A stretch of DNA of 17,211 nucleotides from Ruminococcus_G sp963594675 (GTDB lineage: Bacteria > Bacillota > Clostridia > Lachnospirales > Lachnospiraceae): the NCBI GenBank assembly GCA_963594675.1, contig CAVBGA010000044.1:1-17211 (forward strand). Direction: 5' to 3'. Position numbers and translations under genes: made by a program. The notes beneath the pieces were generated by a model that ran no database searches, was not told where the DNA came from, and was given only the letters and a program-made list of their open reading frames with translations. Below are positions 14,473 to 17,211 of the stretch, piece after piece; the stretch's first letter is position 1, and each line of letters begins with the position of its first letter.

Positions 14473-15901
14473 TAAGTTTAAAGGAAAATTTCATTTTATA
14501 AAAAGCTTGCGATTCCGTATCATGATCCTGTTGGTGGTGATCGGAATTGTTCCGGCAGTTGTAGTGGAGAACGGAATCGTAAGCAGTTATGAGAATCGTG
14601 CTGTATCTTTGAGAAGTTTCAATGTGAAGAGTCAGTGCGATATTTTGTGTAATCGTTTGATTTCGGAAAACTATTTTGAAAATCCGGATGATACGACAGT
14701 GGAGAGTGAGCTCTCTCTGATTTCTAATATTTACAGTGGTCGTATCCTGATTGTGAATAAGGATTATGAAGTGGTTTTTGACACTTATGATCTGGATACG
14801 GGCAAGACCATATTGGCTGAAGAAGTGGCACAGTGCTTTGACGGGGATGCCATCAGCAATTACAATGAGGACAATCGCTATATCGAGATGATGACGCCTA
14901 TTCTAAGCGATGAGAAAAATAGGGAAGTTCTTGGCGTGATGCTGGTAAGTGTCTCGACAGATGAGATTGAGGAAAGTGTCAGTATTCTGGAAAGTAAGGG
15001 AATTTTGCTCCTTGCCATCATCGCCCTGGTGGTTTTGGTTCTGGGCTTTGTATTGGCAGGAGTATTGATGAAGCCTTTTGCCAGAATTACAAGGGCTATT
15101 GATAGTATTTCTGATGGATTTTTGGACGAAGATATTTCCGTATCTGATTATACAGAGACGGAGAAGATTACAACAGCCTTTAATAAGTTAATGGGCAGGG
15201 TAAGGAAACTGGATGATTCTCGTCAGGAGTTTGTATCTAATGTCTCCCATGAGTTAAAGACTCCTCTGGCTTCCATGAAGGTATTAGCGGATGCCCTGAA
15301 TATGCAGCAGGATGCGCCTATTGAGATGTATCAGGAGTTTATGCAGGATATCACAGAGGAGATTGACAGGGAAAATAAAATCATTACGGATTTGCTTTCT
15401 CTTGTAAAACTGGATAAGAAAGCAGCAGATATGAATGTAGCTATGGTGAATATTAATGCTCTTTTGGAGCAACTTCTAAAGAGATTAAAGCCCATAGCCA
15501 CCAAGCAGAATATCGAGCTGATTCTGGACAGCTTCCGCCCTGTAAATGCAGAGATTGATGAGGTGAAGCTTTCACTGGCATTGAGCAATCTGATTGAAAA
15601 TGCCATAAAGTATAATAAGGAATCTGGATGGGTCAGAGTATCCCTGAATGCAGATCATAAGTATTTTTATGTGACGGTGGCAGATTCCGGTATTGGAATC
15701 CCTGAAGATAGTATTGATAATATTTTTGAAAGATTTTACCGGGTGGATAAATCTCATTCTAGGGAGATCGGCGGCACCGGCCTGGGTCTTGCTATTACCA
15801 GGAGTGCGATTATGATGCATCATGGTGCAGTCAAGGTCCACAGTAAAGAGGGAGAAGGTACTACCTTCGCTGTGCGTATCCCATTGACATTTTATGATTA
15901 A
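14429..15901 (+). CDS. Membrane sensor histidine kinase
   Basis: A kinase of about 490 residues, partner of the preceding regulator. Counting from ATG 14429: first membrane helix about 31-50, an external sensor region of about 140 residues, second helix about 192-214, then HAMP. The phospho-acceptor His is 274 in SHELKTPLASMK; the N-box is NLIENAIKY (Asn 391), G1 is DSGIGIP (about 420) and G2 is GGTGLGLA (about 448). All catalytic boxes are intact. The start is uncertain. ATG 14429 overlaps the regulator by 44 bases without a good ribosome site, TTG 14402 follows GGGAG but lies in the conserved RRLREKI codons, and TTG 14507 is 21 bases from AAAGGA. The conserved protein begins near FHFIKSLRFR. 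Confidence 0.9.
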   Translation: MFIPSGEWVTISRHNKFKGKFHFIKSLRFRIMILLVVIGIVPAVVVENGIVSSYENRAVSLRSFNVKSQCDILCNRLISENYFENPDDTTVESELSLISNIYSGRILIVNKDYEVVFDTYDLDTGKTILAEEVAQCFDGDAISNYNEDNRYIEMMTPILSDEKNREVLGVMLVSVSTDEIEESVSILESKGILLLAIIALVVLVLGFVLAGVLMKPFARITRAIDSISDGFLDEDISVSDYTETEKITTAFNKLMGRVRKLDDSRQEFVSNVSHELKTPLASMKVLADALNMQQDAPIEMYQEFMQDITEEIDRENKIITDLLSLVKLDKKAADMNVAMVNINALLEQLLKRLKPIATKQNIELILDSFRPVNAEIDEVKLSLALSNLIENAIKYNKESGWVRVSLNADHKYFYVTVADSGIGIPEDSIDNIFERFYRVDKSHSREIGGTGLGLAITRSAIMMHHGAVKVHSKEGEGTTFAVRIPLTFYD

Positions 15902-15917
15902 AGGAGTGTGTAGCTGA

Positions 15918-16856
15918 ATGAAACGATTTATATTGTGTTTGTTGGCTATGAGTCTTTTGCTTAGCGCCTGCGGCAGCAGTACTAAGGAAAAAGAAAGCTC
16001 CGACGGCACGTATCTTTACTATACCAATGAAGAGGAAAGCAAGGTAATTAGCTCGGATCTGGAATTTGAAGCAGAGGACACCGATGAACTGTGCAGTGAG
16101 GTCCTAAGCAAGTTGTTATTACAGGCATTGCCGACCTCTGATGAGGCGACAGAGAAACGATATCTTTTGCCTACAGATGTGGAAATGCAGCAGCATTGGA
16201 TCGATGAGGACCAGGTTCTTTGGATTAGTTTTAATAAAAATTATGAAAATATTGATCGTCAGAAGGAAGTATTGATTCGAGCTAGTATTGTGCGGACAAT
16301 GGTACAGATTGACGGAATTGACAAGGTTGGTTTTATGATAGAGGATCAGATAATGAAGGATTCCTATGGCAATGAGATCGACCCGATGGATGCGGATTCT
16401 TTTGTGGAAAATTCTGGAGAAGAGATCAATAGTTATCAACAAGCGGAAATGACACTGTATTTCACCGACGAAAAAGGGGAAAAGCTGAAAGCGGAGTCGA
16501 GAAGCCGTTACTATAATACCAGCAAACCTCTGGAGAGGGTGGTAGTGGAGGAGTTGATTAAAGGACCTAAGGAGTCTGGAAATTATGCAACTATTCCATC
16601 AGAAACCAAGATTCTTGGTGTTACGGTGTCAGATAAAATCTGCTATGTGAATCTAAGCGCGGAATTCTCTGATGCAGCATTGAATCTACCGGAAGATATT
16701 CCTATTTATTCCATCGTGAATTCCCTGACGGCCTTGGATTCTGTAGACAAGGTACAGATTTCCATCAATGAAAACACCAACAGGGTATATCGGGAGGCTA
16801 TTAAGCTGGACCAGATTTTCAGTGCAGATCAAAGTCTTGTGGAGGAAAATGAATGA
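15918..16856 (+). CDS. GerMN-domain lipoprotein
   Basis: A 312-residue exported lipoprotein. The signal ends in a lipobox LLSAC (Cys 18). Two GerMN repeats follow, about 55-150 and 175-290. Each shows the pattern of a strand, a helix with REx-type spacing, and a closing segment: IRASIVRTMVQIDGIDKVGFMI in the first and the LYFTDEKGEKL, VVEELIKGP, VNLSAEF, IVNSLTALDSVDKVQI set in the second. The domain is named after spore-germination protein GerM but also occurs in LpqB, partner of the MtrAB two-component system in Actinobacteria. AAGGAG (15901-15906), which begins at the kinase stop, is the ribosome site. It ends in an ATGA overlap with comEC. A sensor-accessory role is inferred from gene order. 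Confidence 0.88.
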   Translation: MKRFILCLLAMSLLLSACGSSTKEKESSDGTYLYYTNEEESKVISSDLEFEAEDTDELCSEVLSKLLLQALPTSDEATEKRYLLPTDVEMQQHWIDEDQVLWISFNKNYENIDRQKEVLIRASIVRTMVQIDGIDKVGFMIEDQIMKDSYGNEIDPMDADSFVENSGEEINSYQQAEMTLYFTDEKGEKLKAESRSRYYNTSKPLERVVVEELIKGPKESGNYATIPSETKILGVTVSDKICYVNLSAEFSDAALNLPEDIPIYSIVNSLTALDSVDKVQISINENTNRVYREAIKLDQIFSADQSLVEENE

Positions 16857-17211
16857 TCAGACGACCCATGTGTCTGATTTGCCTGTTGCTAATGTTATGT
16901 ATATGGCTTCTGGGTTTGGGAGACACCGCCGGGGTGTCTTCCCAAAAAGATCCAAAGCTGGAAAGTCTGCTTGCAGCCCAGGCAATCTGCCGGATTTATG
17001 GCAGAGTATCTGGGCTGGAGACAAGCGGTGACGTATTCTATATTTATCTATCATCATCAAATCTGGTCACATCGACCGAACAATTTTCAAAGAAAAGCAT
17101 TCGAATAAAAAGTAAAGAAAAGCCGGAGCTGGCGATAGGCAATCGAGTTTGTATAAAAGCAAAACTTAGGTCCATGTCTGGGGCAAGCAACCCGGGGCAA
17201 TTTGATACAGC
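16853..17211 (+). CDS. comEC: ComEC/Rec2-family DNA uptake channel (N-terminus, partial)
   Basis: An open frame from ATG 16853 runs off the window end after about 119 codons. GGAGG (16841-16845) lies 7 bases upstream and the start overlaps the preceding stop (ATGA), a coupled arrangement. The N-terminus has a hydrophobic helix (about 6-21: MCLICLLLMLCIWLLG). A soluble segment follows with ICRIYGRVSG, an alternating strand pattern (DVFYIYLSS, KSIRIKS, GNRVCIKAKL), and then ASNPGQFD near the end. That NPGQFD motif after an OB-like region is the hallmark of the ComEC N-terminal domain. Known ComEC proteins transport single-stranded DNA across the cytoplasmic membrane. Position downstream of comEA supports the call. 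The membrane channel core lies outside the window. Confidence 0.85.
   Translation, partial: MIRRPMCLICLLLMLCIWLLGLGDTAGVSSQKDPKLESLLAAQAICRIYGRVSGLETSGDVFYIYLSSSNLVTSTEQFSKKSIRIKSKEKPELAIGNRVCIKAKLRSMSGASNPGQFDT

Noticed and set aside
16768..17031. An 87-codon plus-strand frame over the end of the GerMN gene and the start of comEC
   Set aside because: It overlaps two better supported genes in other frames, and its product has no recognisable feature.

Overview
The window looks like chromosomal DNA from a low-GC Gram-positive anaerobe of the class Clostridia, most likely a Lachnospiraceae-type organism. The evidence is AT-rich coding with strong GGAGG-type ribosome binding sites, several short lipoproteins with a lipobox, ArgR-type operators, an arginine-sensitive type of acetylglutamate kinase, and a GerMN lipoprotein. 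The taxonomic call is inference. I saw no rRNA, tRNA, CRISPR array, insertion sequence or phage gene. Gene density is high and the genes look intact.

Layout. (1) Positions 1-86 hold the 3' end of an unidentified gene, with a near-consensus promoter inside its last codons. That promoter points into a 200-base gap containing strong hairpins and a T-run, which could be a small structured RNA or a leader/attenuator. (2) Positions 292-5331 form an sbcD-sbcC-HAD hydrolase operon with overlapping genes: a double-strand-end nuclease and a small phosphatase-like enzyme. (3) Positions 5343-6155 hold a stand-alone lipoprotein gene of unknown function. It has its own promoter, an inverted repeat lying over that promoter, and a strong bidirectional terminator shared with argG. 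(4) Positions 6188-11099 are a divergent arginine-synthesis locus: argG on the minus strand and argJ-argB-argD on the plus strand. Between them, 351 bases carry two back-to-back promoters overlapped by ArgR-like half-sites, then a roughly 175-base argJ leader with a 29-codon ORF and two hairpins. argC, argF and argH are not in the window. (5) Positions 11105-12883 are a divergent pair: a membrane-anchored SGNH esterase and a membrane acyltransferase of family 3. (6) Positions 12862-17211 are a probable operon: comEA (unusually, a predicted lipoprotein), an OmpR-type response regulator, a sensor histidine kinase, a GerMN lipoprotein, and the start of comEC, which runs off the window end.

How the genes work together. 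argJBD convert glutamate through N-acetylated intermediates to ornithine by the acetyl-recycling route, and argG makes argininosuccinate from citrulline and aspartate. The operator layout suggests one ArgR-arginine switch controls both directions. The most interesting part is region 6. A response regulator, a kinase and a GerMN lipoprotein sit tightly between the two core genes of DNA uptake (ComEA, the DNA receptor, and ComEC, the membrane channel). The regulator-kinase-GerMN lipoprotein order resembles the actinobacterial MtrA-MtrB-LpqB module. This suggests a cell-envelope signalling unit transcribed together with the competence machinery, which is an inference from gene order.
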